Position numbers and translations under genes: made by a program. This document shows, one piece after another, positions 8,701 to 28,100 of a stretch of DNA of 64,000 nt. Every line of letters starts with the position of its first letter. The first letter of the stretch is position 1. Where the stretch lies: contig JANYGI010000047.1 in assembly GCA_025362495.1 (NCBI GenBank), forward strand, positions 94,401 to 158,400, given 5' to 3'. Origin of the DNA: Byssovorax sp. Lineage in GTDB: Bacteria > Myxococcota_A > Polyangia > Polyangiales > Polyangiaceae. The notes under the pieces were generated by a model, which searched no databases, was not told the DNA's origin, and worked only from the letters and a program-made list of their open reading frames with translations.

Positions 8701-11101
8701 TCGAGAAGGTGAGATCGTGCTCTTCTTGCCAGGCGTCGGGGCCGAGGAGGCCAGTCGCGGCCTCGAGATACCGGAGCGCGACGTCGTAGGCTGTGGAGCT
8801 CTTGGCCCGCTGGCCCGCGAGCAGGTTGAGCCGGGCGAGCTCGTAGCGCTCGTGGGCCTCGACGATGAGCTCCACGCTCATGTCGAGCTGATTGACAATC
8901 TCGAAGATCCGCTCGGCGCGCCGCGCCTCGGGGATGCTGGCGAGGAGCAGGCGGCCAATGCGGAGGTGGAGCTTCTTCTTGAGGTCGCCCGAGATCAGCG
9001 CATACGCGGCCTCGCGGACGCGGTCGTGGAGGAACTCGTAGCGGATCGGGAGCACGTCGCTCACGCCGCTGACGCCGCTCGCGGAGGCCTCGCGCGCGGC
9101 CTCGGTCTGGAGGTACTTGTACTCGTCGCCGACAGGGAGGACGAGGCCGGCCTGGACCGCGTCCCAGAGCTCGACGGCGACGTCGACCGGCGTCGACTCG
9201 CTGATGACGGAGAGGGTCTTGAGGTCGAATGAAGCGCCGATGCAAGCCGCGAGGCGCACGACCCGCTGCGAGGCCTCGGGGAGCTTCTGGATCCGCTCCG
9301 CCATCAGGCCGGCGACATCGTCGGTGATGCTCGACTCCTGGATCCGGGCGAGGTTCCACGCCCACCGCCCCGAGTCGGCCGCGAAGGTGATGAGCTCGCG
9401 CGCGTGGAGCGAGATGAGGAATTGATTGACGAAGAACGGGTTACCCTCGGTCCGGTCGTGGACGAGCCGGGCCAGCTCCCGCGCGGCCTCGTCGTCGGGG
9501 CAGCCCAGGGTGTCGAGGATCATCCGCCGGACGTCGCCGAGATCGAGCGGCCGCAGCCGGATCTCGGCCACCGCGGCCTTCTCCTTCCGCAGCTCGGAGA
9601 GCATGAGCGCGAGCGGGTGCGCGCTCGTGACCTCGTTGTCGCGGTAGGTGCCAATGATCAGCAGGTGTCGGGTGCCGGGGCTCTCGAGCAGGAGCCGGAT
9701 CAGGCCGAGCGAGGCGCCGTCGGCCCACTGGAGATCGTCGAGGAAGATCGCCAGCGGGTGCTCGCGCCGGGCGAAGACGTTGATGAAGCGCTGGAAGACG
9801 AGGTTGAAGCGGTTCTGGGACTCGCTCGGGCCGACCGGGGGAACCGGCGGCTGCTTGCCCACGATGAGCGCTACCTCGGGGATCACGTCGATCACCACCT
9901 GACCGCTCGACCCCAGGGCCTCGTGGAGGCGCTTGCGCAGGGCGGTGATGTTCTTCTCGCTCTCGGAGAGCAGCTCGCGGATCAGGCTCTGGAAGGCCTG
10001 GATCATCGCGGCGTGAGGAGCGTTGTTGAGCTTGTCGAATTTGCCCGAGGTGAAGTAGCCGCGCCGCTCGGTGATCGGGCGCTGGATCTCGTTCACGACC
10101 GCGGACTTGCCGATGCCGGACTGGCCGGAGAGGAGCACCATCTCGGCGGCGCCCGTCGAGACCTGCTCGAAGAGGGCAATCAGGCGGTCCTTCTCCTTCT
10201 CGCGGCCATACAGCTTCTCCGGGATCCGGAAGTCCGAGGCGGCGTCGTGGGCGCCGGGCGAGAAGTCGCCGATGGTGCCGACCGTCTTGAGCTGCGAGGA
10301 GCACTCCTCGAGATCGGCGATCAGGCCATAGGCTGTCTGATACCGGTCCTCGGCGTTCTTGGCGAGGAGCTTCATCACCACGGAGGAGACGGCGTCGTCC
10401 ACGGTGGGGCGGATGCGGTGCGGCGGCTCGGGCGCGACGGCGAGGTGGCAATGGACCAGCGCCATCGGATCGGCGACGTCGAACGGCACGCGGCCGGCGA
10501 GCATCTCGAACAGGGTGACGCCGAGCGAGTACATGTCAGTGCGGTAATCGACTGCCCGGTTCATTCGCCCCGTCTGCTCGGGCGAGATGTAGGCCAGGGT
10601 GCCTTCGAGGCGGCTCGCGCCGGTGAGCACCGGGTTGTCGCGGCTGAGGCGAGAGGCGATGTCGAAGTTCGCCAGCTTGACCACACCCGACGTCTCGTCG
10701 ACGTAGATGTTCGCCGGCTCGACGTTGCGATGGACGATGTGCGCGCGGTGGAGCTCGCCCAGGATCTTTGCGAGCTCGCGCGCGATGTGGAGGGCCTCGA
10801 GCACCTCGATCCGGCGATGGGCGAGCAGGCTCCGCAGCGGCACTCCGCCGAAGTCTTCCATCACCACGACGACGCGGTTGCGGACCTTCTCGACGCCGTG
10901 AACCTTGACCACGCCCGGGAGATCGAGCGTCTGGCTGATCGAGGCGCCGTACCGCAGCTTCGCCACCTCATGCGAGCTGGGGTACTCCTTGCTCGACCGG
11001 CGGAGCAGCACGGGGCGGCCGTCGCGCGCAGCCCGCGTGACCACGGCGGAGGCGTCCTCGATCACGATCTCGGCCGCGGTGTACTCGTGCGCCGTGTCCA
11101 T
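5774..11101 (-). CDS. Kinase-like/AAA ATPase/GAF/histidine kinase fusion with a degenerate kinase domain
   Basis: A 1775-residue cytoplasmic signalling protein of the trifunctional kinase family. Residues 1-270 are a Ser/Thr-kinase-like domain. Residues 295-560 are an AAA/predictive-ATPase domain with Walker A GQSGIGKS (326-333) and Walker [14 protein letters not shown] long helical repeat region runs to about 1330, a GAF domain covers about 1350-1500, and a histidine kinase forms the end (phosphoacceptor His1532 in [10 protein letters not shown] box NLINNA, G boxes DNGAGIP and GTGLGLS). The histidine kinase and ATPase motifs are intact. In the kinase-like domain the usual Lys is Arg34, the HRD Asp is Asn126 (VHRNVEPAN) and the DFG motif reads NFD (145-147), so it should be a pseudokinase. 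The start is the ATG behind GAGGAGAG; the frame is open further upstream but lacks coding character. Confidence 0.92.
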   Translation of the reverse strand: MDTAHEYTAAEIVIEDASAVVTRAARDGRPVLLRRSSKEYPSSHEVAKLRYGASISQTLDLPGVVKVHGVEKVRNRVVVVMEDFGGVPLRSLLAHRRIEVLEALHIARELAKILGELHRAHIVHRNVEPANIYVDETSGVVKLANFDIASRLSRDNPVLTGASRLEGTLAYISPEQTGRMNRAVDYRTDMYSLGVTLFEMLAGRVPFDVADPMALVHCHLAVAPEPPHRIRPTVDDAVSSVVMKLLAKNAEDRYQTAYGLIADLEECSSQLKTVGTIGDFSPGAHDAASDFRIPEKLYGREKEKDRLIALFEQVSTGAAEMVLLSGQSGIGKSAVVNEIQRPITERRGYFTSGKFDKLNNAPHAAMIQAFQSLIRELLSESEKNITALRKRLHEALGSSGQVVIDVIPEVALIVGKQPPVPPVGPSESQNRFNLVFQRFINVFARREHPLAIFLDDLQWADGASLGLIRLLLESPGTRHLLIIGTYRDNEVTSAHPLALMLSELRKEKAAVAEIRLRPLDLGDVRRMILDTLGCPDDEAARELARLVHDRTEGNPFFVNQFLISLHARELITFAADSGRWAWNLARIQESSITDDVAGLMAERIQKLPEASQRVVRLAACIGASFDLKTLSVISESTPVDVAVELWDAVQAGLVLPVGDEYKYLQTEAAREASASGVSGVSDVLPIRYEFLHDRVREAAYALISGDLKKKLHLRIGRLLLASIPEARRAERIFEIVNQLDMSVELIVEAHERYELARLNLLAGQRAKSSTAYDVALRYLEAATGLLGPDAWQEEHDLTFSIHVLRAECEHLLGHIDAAMARFAVALAGAATTAEKARVHALEVMAYVSGADHDGVRRASGAALALYGVEVPAPEQLGPACGAEGARLGAALAGRNIPDLVHLAEATDPSSRARTELLSQDMVYGAYTNPMLFTLFAMTLVNESLEHGVSPGSSMGYATYAVAHSAMTADYATAHALGEVALGLADRLDGVNIRSRVEFWFSAFVNPWRRPLRTSYPFLERSYTALMESGSPNGAGVSAAQSIFLPLLGGDELQALQERTRRHYDMQVRLGHADNAQFMSCFLRMTTLLIRGSILPEQEAEIGEAGVIERSAAYLAVRLTYELLDMIVAFIFGDIPRALALATSGATHIHFVFGHIAEAEFRFFRALVMAAVLPTSTPEERESRLALFEEDRKKLALWAENSPENFGYKYDLVRAEEARVLGDSESAMALYDKAIEGAAEQEFTHHQAIAGELAASFYLARGLKKIARAYLAEARYAYLRWGATAKVAALDVQHAGLLPRAGLEIRPGGEGTSGAALDLITVMKASQAISGEIVLDELLRKLMTTVLENAGAQRGLLLLKGDHEIIVEAGSGAEAILVTDATVEDRADVSRAIVRYVERTRESIVLGDAANEGQFRSDPYVATARPKSILCMPILSHQQLVGVLYLENNLVASAFTPERCRVLELLAAQAAISLENARLYDTLENRVKVRTQELSTSNEELSLTLRRLKETQKQLIMQEKLASLGALTSGIAHEIKNPLNFINNFAELSVGLADDLLQEIQGQKARLDPDSLTAIDEIIGDLQQNAAKINEHGKRADDIVRAMLEHSRSGAGERRDIDVNALLGEYTNLAYQGFRSQDTAFNVSIETAYDPAVGTILIPSQEIGRVFLNLINNACYAARAQRQRLGERFSPTIRVSTKSLGDRVEIRVRDNGAGIPPSVREKIFNPFFTTKPPGEGTGLGLSISYEIVQSNGGTIVFDTVEGMHTEFIVTLPRRGS

Positions 11102-11294
11102 TCGTCGTCTCTCCTCGGTGCCGCCGGGTTTCGCGGGAAGGCCCCTCGATCCGGCCGAGGCTATCATCGGAGCCGATAAATCGCGCGATAAACTGCCTCG
11201 ATCGCCGCGCCCCCGCCGGGCATCACCATCGTCCCTCCGGCTTGACAGCGCCGCTCGGCGCCTGTTATTGAGACGTCGACGCGCGGAGGTCCGG
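11102..11294. other. Divergent intergenic region
   Basis: About 190 bp between the divergent kinase-like and patatin genes. It carries GAGGAGAG for the left gene and GGAGGT for the right gene next to their starts. No convincing promoter boxes or repeats were recognised by eye. Confidence 0.35.
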
Positions 11295-12392
11295 TTGAAC
11301 GTCCTTTCCATCGACGGCGGCGTGAGCGCGTCGCTTCATACCCGGATCATCCGGCAAATCGAGGAGGCTCGCCCAGGCTTCCTCGGCGCCACAGACCTCT
11401 TCGCCGGCACGTCCGACGGCGCCTTCGCCGCGCTCTACCTCGCCTCCCGGCAGAGCCGTACGCCCGGCGCGAGCGCTCGTGCCCTCGGCGAGTGCGTGGA
11501 GATGCTGCACGAGATCCTGGCTATTTTCCGGGTGTCGCCCGGCGCGGCGCTGCGCGTGCTCACCGGCCGTAGCCCGCGCGCGCTCGCGGCGGCGATGCGG
11601 TCAGTGCTGGAGCGGTGCTTCGGCGGCGAGACGCTGGGCGATCTCGCCGAGCGCGGGCGCAAGGTCGCCATCGTCAGCATCCACCGGAAGACCTGGAAAC
11701 GAAGGGTCTTCAAGAGCTTCGACTTCGAGTCCGACGCGGAGCGCCGGCGCACTCTGGTCGATGTGGCGCTCTCCAGCGCGGCCTTCCCCGTCGTCCTGGC
11801 GGAGCACACGAGCGAGCTCGACGGCGAGTCGTACCTCGATGGGGCCCTGCTCGCGAACAATCCCACCCTGGTCGCGGTGCGCGCGGCGATGGATCACCTG
11901 GCCACGACGGGAGCCGGCGGCGCCGGCGGGCGAGATCTGCTGAGCGAGCTCGCGGTGCTCTCGTTCGGCGCGACGGAGGGGCTGGGGGAGAAGGCGAGTG
12001 AGGCCCAGGGCGGAGGGCTGCTGGAGAGGCTGCCGCGCGCGCTCGATCGCCTCGGCTTCGCGGGGTGGACGCAGCTCCTGGCGCGGCCGCTCTATTTTCC
12101 CGACTTCATGATCCAGAGCTCGGTCGACGTCATCGATGTGCAGTGTCGGGCGCTGCTCGAGGACAGGTATCGTCGGATCCGGCCGGCGATACCTGAGCTC
12201 GACTACATCCTGAGCGTGTTCGCCTCGCGCGACTGGCTGCGCGAGCGGCTGGATCGCGAGGTGGCGGGGCGCTTCGGGGCGAAGGCAGAAGATCTGGCGT
12301 GGGTGGCAGAGCGCTGGCTGCCTCGCTCGCCGGGTCCCGCGGCCTCCTCGCCGGAGGATATCAACCCCGGGCCACGGCGGCTCCCCGGGTGA
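11295..12392 (+). CDS. Patatin-like phospholipase
   Basis: A 365-residue patatin domain protein. The oxyanion-hole region (LSIDGGVSASLHTRII) is near the N-terminus, the nucleophile elbow GTSDGA follows at about residue 38, and the catalytic Asp is in SYLDGALLANNP near residue 181. These are the standard dyad positions for a lipid acyl hydrolase. No signal peptide is seen, so it is probably cytoplasmic or injected. The start is a TTG five bases after a good GGAGGT site. The open frame extends far upstream, but that part is a shadow of the kinase-like gene. The 3' end overlaps the end of the PKS gene on the other strand by 32 bp. It may release or edit acyl groups for the neighbouring NRPS-PKS, but that is inference from position only. 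Confidence 0.85.
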   Translation: MNVLSIDGGVSASLHTRIIRQIEEARPGFLGATDLFAGTSDGAFAALYLASRQSRTPGASARALGECVEMLHEILAIFRVSPGAALRVLTGRSPRALAAAMRSVLERCFGGETLGDLAERGRKVAIVSIHRKTWKRRVFKSFDFESDAERRRTLVDVALSSAAFPVVLAEHTSELDGESYLDGALLANNPTLVAVRAAMDHLATTGAGGAGGRDLLSELAVLSFGATEGLGEKASEAQGGGLLERLPRALDRLGFAGWTQLLARPLYFPDFMIQSSVDVIDVQCRALLEDRYRRIRPAIPELDYILSVFASRDWLRERLDREVAGRFGAKAEDLAWVAERWLPRSPGPAASSPEDINPGPRRLPG

Positions 12393-15300
12393 TGCACTCG
12401 TTGAGCTTCGCCGCCAGCACCTGGACGTGCGGCGGGCGGAGCAGCTCCAGGTGCTCTCCCGGGATCTTGTGGACCTCGACCCCGCCGGCCGCGAGAACGC
12501 GCCAGCCCATCGAGGGATCGGCGTCGTACTTGCCGCCGAGCGAGGTGGCTTGAAACACCGTGACCCCGTGAGGATAGGCCTCGGGCCGGTAATCGAGCGT
12601 CTGCTTCACGTGGAGCAAGAAGAGATCGAACATCGGTCGCATCGCCGGCTGGCGGAGCGCGAGCAAGCGTGACTCCGGAGGGACGAAGTTGGCCATGGTC
12701 GATCGCGCGAGGATCGACTGCAGAAAATCGGCGTCGGGGCGCAGGCGCGAGAGCTCTTTGAGGCTCGGGAGCGTCGGCGCGGGCCTCGTGGCGCGACCCG
12801 GGCCGGACCGCACGAGATAGAAGTAGTCGTGGAGATGTGGCCAGATGGTGCGGCCCACGCCGGTGATGAAGAGTCGGGCCATCAGCGCCGCCGAGGGGCG
12901 GTGGCCGAGGACGGGCGCAGGCTCGTCCACCAGGGCGACGAGGCCCAGAGTCTGCCCGGCGCGCCGGAGCTGCTGCGCCATCTCGAAGGCCACGAGACAG
13001 CCGAAGGAGAAGCCGCCGAGGAAGTACGGACCGCGCGGCTGCACGGCGCGGATCGCCGCGACATAGGTCGTCGCCATCTCTTCGATGGTGCGGTCGGGCG
13101 GCTCGAGCCCGTCGAGGCCGCGGGCCTGGAGCCCGTAGAAGGGTTGATCCGGGCCTAGCTCGCGGGCGAGAGCGAAGTACGGAAAGACGATGCCTGCCGC
13201 GGGGTGAACGAAGAACAGCGGAGGCCGCGAGCCGCCCGGCTGGATGGCCACGAGCGGTGACGACGGCGCGGGATCGGCGCGCCGATCGAGGGCGCGCGCC
13301 ATGCGCTCCACCGTGGAGCCGCGGAAGGCGGCGTGCGCGGGCACCTCTTGCCCGAGCTCCTGGCGGATGCGATCGGTGATCCGTAACGTGATGAGCGAGT
13401 CGGCGCCCAGCTCGAAGAAGTCGTCGTGGACTCCGATGCTCTCGACGCCGAGCAGCTCGCCGCAGATCGCCGCGATCCGGCGCTCGGTCTCGTCGCGCGG
13501 GGCGACGTGGGGAGTCCGGAGATCGGGCCGCGGCTGGAGCGAGAGGGCCTGTCCCTGGCTCGCGCGCGGCGCGCGGGGCTCGCGCCGCCGCGGGGGTGAA
13601 GGCGCGGCAATCGCTACGAAAGTAGCCACTTTCCCGCGAGCCACGATGAGACCATGGTCGGATCCGGCGCGCCCCGTCGGCGTGCGCGGGTAGGCCTCGA
13701 CGTCGAGGAAGCCGTGCTCGCGGGTGATATCCACCCAGCGGTCGAGCGCGAGGAGCGGTGACTCGGTGCGGACGGCGTCATCGTAATACCACCAGCCCTC
13801 GGCGAGACCCCAGCTCAGCGTATCCCAGCGGCGCGCCTTGACGACCTCGACCCAGGCCATCGTCCCGCCGGGCACGAGCAAGCTCGCGAGCTGGCCGACC
13901 GCGGCGATCACGTCGCGGGTGGCGTGAAGGACGTTGTACGCCACCACGAGATCGAAGTTCTGGAGATCGTACCCTTGCGCCGCCGGATCGCGCGAGGCGT
14001 CGAGGGTGCCAAAGCGCATGAGCTCGCCGAGCCCCTTCTCCGCGGCCTTGCGGCGCGCGTCGTCGACGAACACCTTGCCGAGATCGGTGAAATGGTACTC
14101 GACGTCGGCCCCGGCGAGCGCCTCGACGAGGGGCCAGGTCAAGAGCCCCTGCCCGCCCCCGACCTCGAGGATGCGCAGAGTCCGCCCGCCTGCCACCTCG
14201 ACCAGCCTGGTGACCGCCGCGACCAGGAGCGAGATGTAGATACGCTCGTTCCGGTACTCCACCGTGGCGCGCTGGCTCTCCTCGACGAGGCGGGTGCTGC
14301 CGCCCGGGTAGAGCACGCCGATCGCCTCGATTTTCCCTGTCAACGATTGCGGGTACGTGGCTGAGCAGTGATCGAGGAAGGCGACGAGACCGCGGAAGCC
14401 CGGGTGATCGTCGAGCCGCGCGCGCACCGCGGCGATCGAGGGAAAATCGGACGCGCTCTCGGTGAAGGCGACCTCGTCTCCGGTCAACCGGACCACGCCG
14501 TCCTCGGCCAGCATGGTCAGCATGGCGTCGAAGAGGCGGGCGAACTTCGGGAGGATGCCTGTTCGCTGGAGGAGCGATTGGCGGGAGAAGACCTGACCTT
14601 TCTCGACCGGGACGCCGCTCGCGATCAGGAAATCGATCACCTTGCGCGACGACAGGGCATCGAGCGCGGGCACGAGGCCGGGGTAGCTCTCGATCGGGCG
14701 GATCGCGAGAGAGGCCGTGAGCTCGGCCTCGGTCGCGGACAACCATTCTGCTTCAGCGACGAGATCGAGCGCGGGCCCGGGCGCGGGCTCGGGAGCAACA
14801 GCGATCGAGGTGGGCAATTCGATCCAGTGGCGCTGGCGCTCGAACGGGTACGTGGGCAGGTGAACCCGGCGCCGCGTCTCGCCGGCGCGGAGAGCGGGCC
14901 AGTCGACACGGGCGCCCGCGATCCACAGCTCGCCCAGCGCGCCGAGGAGGCGCTCGAGATCGGGAGTCCGGCCGCCGCGCGAGCCGAGCGACGGGAGGGC
15001 GGAGAGCCCGTGTTGCTCGGCGAGGGCGGAGAGCGCGCGACCGGGCCCGACCTCCAGCAGCAGGCTGCCCTCGCCGATCGCGAGGAGCCCCGGCGAGAAG
15101 CGAACAGTGCCCCGGAGGTGGCGGGCCCAGTACGCGGGATCGGTCGCCTCGGCCGCGGTGATCAGCGCGCCGGTGACGTTCGACAGATACGGTATCTGCG
15201 GGGGGTGGAGGCGCACCTTCCGCACCTCGTCCGTGAAGGCGGTGAGGATCGGATCCATGCTCGCGGAGTGGAAGGCGTGGGAGGCGCGGAGGCGCCGGCT

Positions 15301-17452
15301 CGCCGCGCCGCGCTCGGTGAGGCGCGCTTCGAGCTTCGCCATCGCCTCTGCGGGGCCGGAGACGACGACCGACGTGGGGCCGTTCTGCGCGGCGAGCGAC
15401 AGCGATTGACCGAGCAAGGGGCGGACCTCGGCCTCCGCGAGATCGATTGACAGCATCACTCCCGGCGGGGCGATGGCCATGAGCCGGCCGCGCGCGGCGA
15501 CGAGCGCGAGCCCGTCGGACAGCGAGAAGACACCGGCCAGACAGGCCGCGACGTACTCGCCCAGGCTGTGACCGAGCATGACGTCCGGACGGATACCGAA
15601 GCTCATCCAGAGGCGGGCGAGGGCCAGCTCGGTGACGAAGAGCGCCGGTTGCGCGAAGGCCGTTCCCGACAGGGCGTCGGTCGCGTCGTTTTCGTGACAG
15701 CTATTGCCGTCGTGGATGAGCGGCCGGATGTCGAGGCCGAGGATCGGTGAGAGGATCGCGGCACACTCGTCGACCACGGCCCGGTACCCGGGCTCGGTGC
15801 GGTAGAGATCGGCGCCCATTCCGGCGAACTGCGCGCCCTGGCCGGGGAAGAGAAAAGCGACCTTCGGGGCGGCGCCGGGCTCGGCCTCGGCCGTCGACCA
15901 GCGCGCCGGATCGTGGAGCGCAGCGGCGGCAGCCGCGCCATCGGCCGCGAGGACGAAGCGGCGGTGTGCGAAGGCGCGGCGACCGCTCTCCAGGGTGTGC
16001 GCGACGTCGGCGAGGCTCAGCCCCGGATGACGTTCGAGGTGGGTCGCGAGATTGGCAGTGACCGCGTCGAGCGCGGCCGGCGTGCGGGCCGAGAGCGCGA
16101 GCACCTGGAGCGGGCGTGACGGCCCGGTCGCGGGCAGCAATGGCGCTTCCTCGACGACGGCATGAGCGTTGGTGCCGCCGAAGCCGAAGGAGCTGACTCC
16201 GGCTCTGCGCGGGGCCTCACCGCGGGGCCAGGGCGTGCGCGCCGCGTTGACCACGAACGGGCTGCTGGCGAAATCGATGGCAGGATTGGGTGTCTCGAAA
16301 TGGAGGCTCGGCGGTAACGACTCGTGGTGGAGCGCGAGGACGGTCTTGATCAGGCTGGCGACGCCGGCCGCGGTGTTGAGGTGACCGATGCTGGGCTTGA
16401 CGGAGCCGATGCCGCAGAAGCCTCGCGCCTCGGTGCCGGCACGGAAAGCCTGCGTGAGCGCAGCGATCTCGATGGGATCGCCCAGCGCCGTGCCGGTCCC
16501 GTGCGCCTCGACGTAGCTTATCGACCGGGCGCTGACGCCGGCGATGGCGTGGGCCATGGCGATGACCTCGGCCTGGCCATCGATGCTGGGCGCGGTGTAA
16601 CCGACCTTGGCCGAGCCATCGTTGTTGACGGCGGCGCCGAGGATCACGGCGAGGATCGGATCGCCGTCCGCGAGGGCGTCGGCGAGGCGACGGAGGACGA
16701 CGACGCCCGCGCCGTCCCCCGCGACCGTCCCCTGGGCCGCGGCGTCGAACGCGCGACAGTGCCCGTCGGGAGAGAGGATGTTTCCGGGCTGGTGGAGGTG
16801 CCCGGTCCCCTGGGGAAAGACCACCGAGACCCCGCCGGCGAGCGCCGCGTCGCACTGGTACGCCAGCAGGGCCTGACAGGCAATCTGCACGGCGACGAGC
16901 GAGGTCGAGCACGCGGTCTGGATGGTGATGCTCGGGCCGCGCAGATCGAGCTTGTAGGCGACGCGCGTGGTGAGGTGATCCTTGTCGTTGCCGATCACCG
17001 GCGAGAGCGCGCCCATCGACTCCATCAAGGGTCGGTTGGGGGCGAGGTGGTGGAGCAAGTAGCCATCGGCCGCCGCTCCGCCGTAGACGCCGATGGACCC
17101 CGGGAAACGCGCCGCATCGACGCCGGCGTGCTCCAGCGCTTCCCAGGCGAGCTCGAGGAAGATGCGGTGCTGAGGATCGGTGGTGGACGCCTCGCGCGGG
17201 CTCATCCCGAAGAAGGCAGCGTCGAAGTCGGGGACGCCGTCGAGCCGGGCGCGGGCGCGGACGTAGCGCGGGTTGGCGAGGAGCTTCGGGCAGACGCCGG
17301 CCGCGAGGAGGTCGGCGTCGGTGAGGGTGGTTATCGACTCGACGCCGTTCGAGAGGTTCTGCCAGAAGGCCTCGATGTTCGCGGCGCCGGGGAAGCGGCC
17401 TGCCATTCCGATGATCGCGATGCCCAGCGTCGACTCACCATCCGCGACCGAT

Positions 17453-17463
<11 letters not shown>
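12361..17463 (-). CDS. Type I polyketide synthase, KS-AT-MT-ACP-TE
   Basis: A 1700-residue single-module PKS with a release domain. KS is at about 12-440 (Cys185 in TACSTS, His321 in HGTGT, His361 in SIGHLN). AT is at about 535-830, with Ser633 in GHSLGEY and HAFHS at 729-733, the malonyl-CoA signature. A methyltransferase lies at about 910-1280 with SAM motif ILEVGGGQG (1098-1106), placed where C-methyltransferases sit. ACP is at about 1325-1390 (GADSL, Ser1356). TE is at about 1405-1690 (GFSFG, Ser1486; His in PGEHLELL near the end). No KR, DH or ER was found, so the beta-keto group should stay. The start overlaps the end of the NRPS gene by 11 bp, so the two are translationally coupled. 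A second ATG follows directly and has better spacing to the GGAAG site. Confidence 0.95.
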
Positions 17464-24970
<7,507 letters not shown>

Positions 24971-24991
24971 CACGTCGATCCGAAGTCGGGC

Positions 24992-25020
24992 ACGCTAACA
25001 AGCGTGGTTTTCTTTGGCAA
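24992..25020 (-). promoter_or_regulatory. Candidate promoter of the NRPS-PKS operon
   Basis: On the minus strand, TTGCCA (25015-25020) and TAGCGT (24992-24997) are separated by 17 bp and lie about 20 bp ahead of the NRPS start. The match is by eye to sigma-70-type boxes and was not tested. No other pair with good spacing was seen in this 145-bp divergent region for this direction. Confidence 0.4.
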
Positions 25021-25044
25021 GCTGCGCGCGAGCGGATCGACGAT

Positions 25045-25073
25045 TTGTGCCGCGGCGGCGACGGGGGTTAGGA
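25045..25073 (+). promoter_or_regulatory. Candidate promoter of the patatin-WD40 gene
   Basis: TTGTGC (25045-25050) and TTAGGA (25068-25073) are 17 bp apart on the plus strand and lie 44 bp before the gene start. It is back to back with the candidate NRPS promoter, so the two large genes would share one short control region. Confidence 0.3.
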
Positions 25074-25116
25074 TGCGCCGCCGGGCGCTTGGCGAGTGTC
25101 CGGGGAGACGAAGATC

Positions 25117-28100
25117 ATGAAGATGCCCGATGACGAGCTGACCCTCGCCCTCAACGGGAGCGGAGACGCCAGCGTCGCGATGCGCCAGCGCTTCCTCGAG
25201 CGGTGCCCCGATCTCCGCGGCAAGGTCGACGAGAACCTCGCGAGACGCTTCGTGGCGGTCAAGTACGACCGCGATCACAACTTCAACCTTCCCCCGCCTC
25301 CGCCAGCTCCGCCGCCGCCGCCGGCGCTACGGGTGATCCTCTTCGGCCACGTGACGCTAGTGCAGCGGCGTGGGCATGAGCAGGTGACACGCTCGTGCGG
25401 GCCGATGGCGACCTTCGGCGAAGAGGTCGTCAAGGCCTGGAGCGATCCGACGCCGGCTCCGGGCGCGCCGATCCCGGAGGTCGTCAACGCCTTCACCAAG
25501 TCGGTGACCTACGTGCTGGAGCTCCCCTTGCCAGAGTTCGACGAGGTGCCGGGGCTGCGGAGCACCGACGAAGACTCGCTGCTCGCGCGGATCCTCGAGG
25601 CCTACGACGTGCACGAGATCGCGCCGGACATCGTGCGGACGCTGGCGCTCCGACCCGAGCTGGTCGAGGTGGACGACGAGGGGCTCTATCAGCTGCTGGA
25701 GGGCGCCGAGATCCGCCACGTGGAGGCCGGCGAAATGCTGGCGGCGGCCGGCGCGATCCCGCCGGCGTTCTTCGTGCTGCTGGAGCAAGGGAACGCCTTC
25801 GAGCTGCGGACGCCGGGCAAGGGCGCGTACGACGTGTCGACGGTGCCCGCGCCGGCGTGCTCGGGGATCGCCTACCTGATCAAGGACCAGCCGCTCGACG
25901 CGGCGATCCACGTCCAGCGCGAGGGGTCGGTGGTCGTGCTCAGCGAGCGCGCGTTCTGGCAGCTCTTCCGTTTCAACACCGATTTCCAGCGGGCGATCAT
26001 CCGCGGCAACAACCTCGATCTCCGGGTGCGCAACGGGCGCGGCCCCAAGGTCGATCCGTCGGACACGAGCGTCTTTCTGGTCATGCAGAAGGACGGGCTC
26101 TCGCTGCCGCTGCGCGGGCTCACCGATCTGCTCGCCGACAGCCTCGTGACCCACCTCTACGACAACGTGCTGGTGGTCCACGCGGTGCCGAGACCCGCGC
26201 CCGGCGAGCCGACGACGGCGAAGCCCAGGGTGCGGTCCGGCGAGCCCGGCGCGCCGTGGCTCGAGCACGTCTGGGTCGAGATCGGCGACTCGCTCGTGGG
26301 CAGCTTGATGGACGCGCGAACGCGGTACGCCGCGGCGCGGAGCGAGGCCGACGGGCGGCCCGACGTGACGTTGATCGAGACGTCGGAGCTGCCCAATCTG
26401 CGCTCGTTTTTCCGGGATTTCGACAAGCTCGACACGCTCGACACGACGTTCAAGGTGGTCCACTTGACGGACCGCCCCGACGCGCTGCCGCCGATCGAGC
26501 TGATCGCGGCCGGGGCGAGCATCCTTTACGCGGGCGTCCTCGCCGAGGCTCCGCCGACGCTCGGGGTCGGCGCCGCGGCGTACTTCGCCGAGGGGGTCGC
26601 GGCGGCGGCGACGATCGCTCCGACGATGGCGGAGAAGGCCAGGGCGACGATCGGCGAGACGCTGTCGATCGCGAAGAAGACGGTCACGTTCGCGGGGCGG
26701 CTGGTGCACGGGCTCAAGGAGCGGCAGTCGCTCGGGCGCGGCAACCTGCCGGCGGCGTGGCCCCTCGGGACGGTGCGGCTCCGGCTACCGGAGGCGCTGC
26801 GCACCGCGCTCCAGGCCCGCGCGGACCAGCCTCCGACGCGCTTCGCCGATCTCGGCGACGCGATCGAAAAGCAGGCGCGACCGACGATGGATCGCTGGGC
26901 GCGCGCCGTGACGACGCGACGCGTGGGCCTCGCGCTCGGCGGCGGCGGGACCTACGGCGACGTGCATGTGCCCTTCATCAAGGCGCTCGTGAAAGAGCAC
27001 GTGCCGATCGACATGGTGTCGGGAGCGAGCGTGGGATCGACGATCGGCGCGTACTACTGCGGGCTCGATCTCGATGGGCTGGACCTTTACTGGAGCCACC
27101 GATCGCTGCTCCTCGCGGCGGGCGCCGTGGGCTTCGTCAGCAGCATCGGAGTCGAGGTCGCGATGACGTACGACCTCGGGCAGCTCGATCTCGCCCAGAC
27201 CGAGATCCCGTTCTTCCCCGTCGTCACCGACGCCGACGTGGGCGTCGAGTCGTACCTGAGCAAGGGCACGTTCGCCGTCGGAGTCCGCGCCAGCGGATCG
27301 CTGCCGCCGCTGCTCGGGCCGACGGTGCAAGGCGATCGGCGCTACCTCGACGGCGGGCTCGTGGCGAACGTGCCGGTCAACGTGCTGGTGGCCGAGGGCG
27401 CCGCGCTGATCGTGGCATCGAACCCGATCGCGCGGCTCGAGGCGCTCGATCGAAAGCAGCCGTTCGACGTGCCGCTGTTCGGCGTGCTCCTGCGCGAGAG
27501 CAACCCGCTCGCGCGCTTCCAGGACGCCAAGCGCATGGTGCCGATGATCTTCGGCGTGGCCGGCCAGTCGCAGGCCGTCAACGCCGACGTGATGTTCCGG
27601 CCCTCCGAGGCCGAAGCGGGCCTTTTCAACAGCCACCACCCCGATTTTCAGAAGATCGCGCTCGCGTCGGTGCTGCTCAAGAAAGCGGTCGCCGACGTGG
27701 CGAACAAGTGGCGCGCGAGCCTGGGTCACCCGCCCGAGCGCGTCCGGATCACGAGGGACGACAGCGGCCGCTCGATCCTCACGGTCGACGGCTGGGACGG
27801 CTGGATCGGCTTCGTCGGGGCGAGCGCGACGATCGATCCCGTGAGCCGGCCGCTGCTGCAGGAGATCGCTGATTTTCTCGGCCGGCACCCCGAGGTGCTC
27901 AAGGTGCGGGTCGAGGTCAGGACCACCGGATCCGTGAGCGCGACGAAGCTGGCCGAGCGCGTGAGGTCGGTGCTCGCCGAGCGCGGCGTGAAGCCCGAGC
28001 GACTCGGGATCGAGCAGCCCCAGGACAGCGCGTCGTCGCGCGGCGCGAAGGCGAACGAGGCGGCGCCGGAGCCCCAGGTCTGGTTCCCCATCGAGCGGAA

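Noticed and set aside
5639..11179. Very long plus-strand open frames opposite the kinase-like gene (869 and 591 codons)
   Set aside because: They are mirror frames of a GC-rich gene, with Asp/Glu/Arg/Val-heavy composition and no domain signature. The minus strand carries intact ATPase and histidine-kinase motifs.
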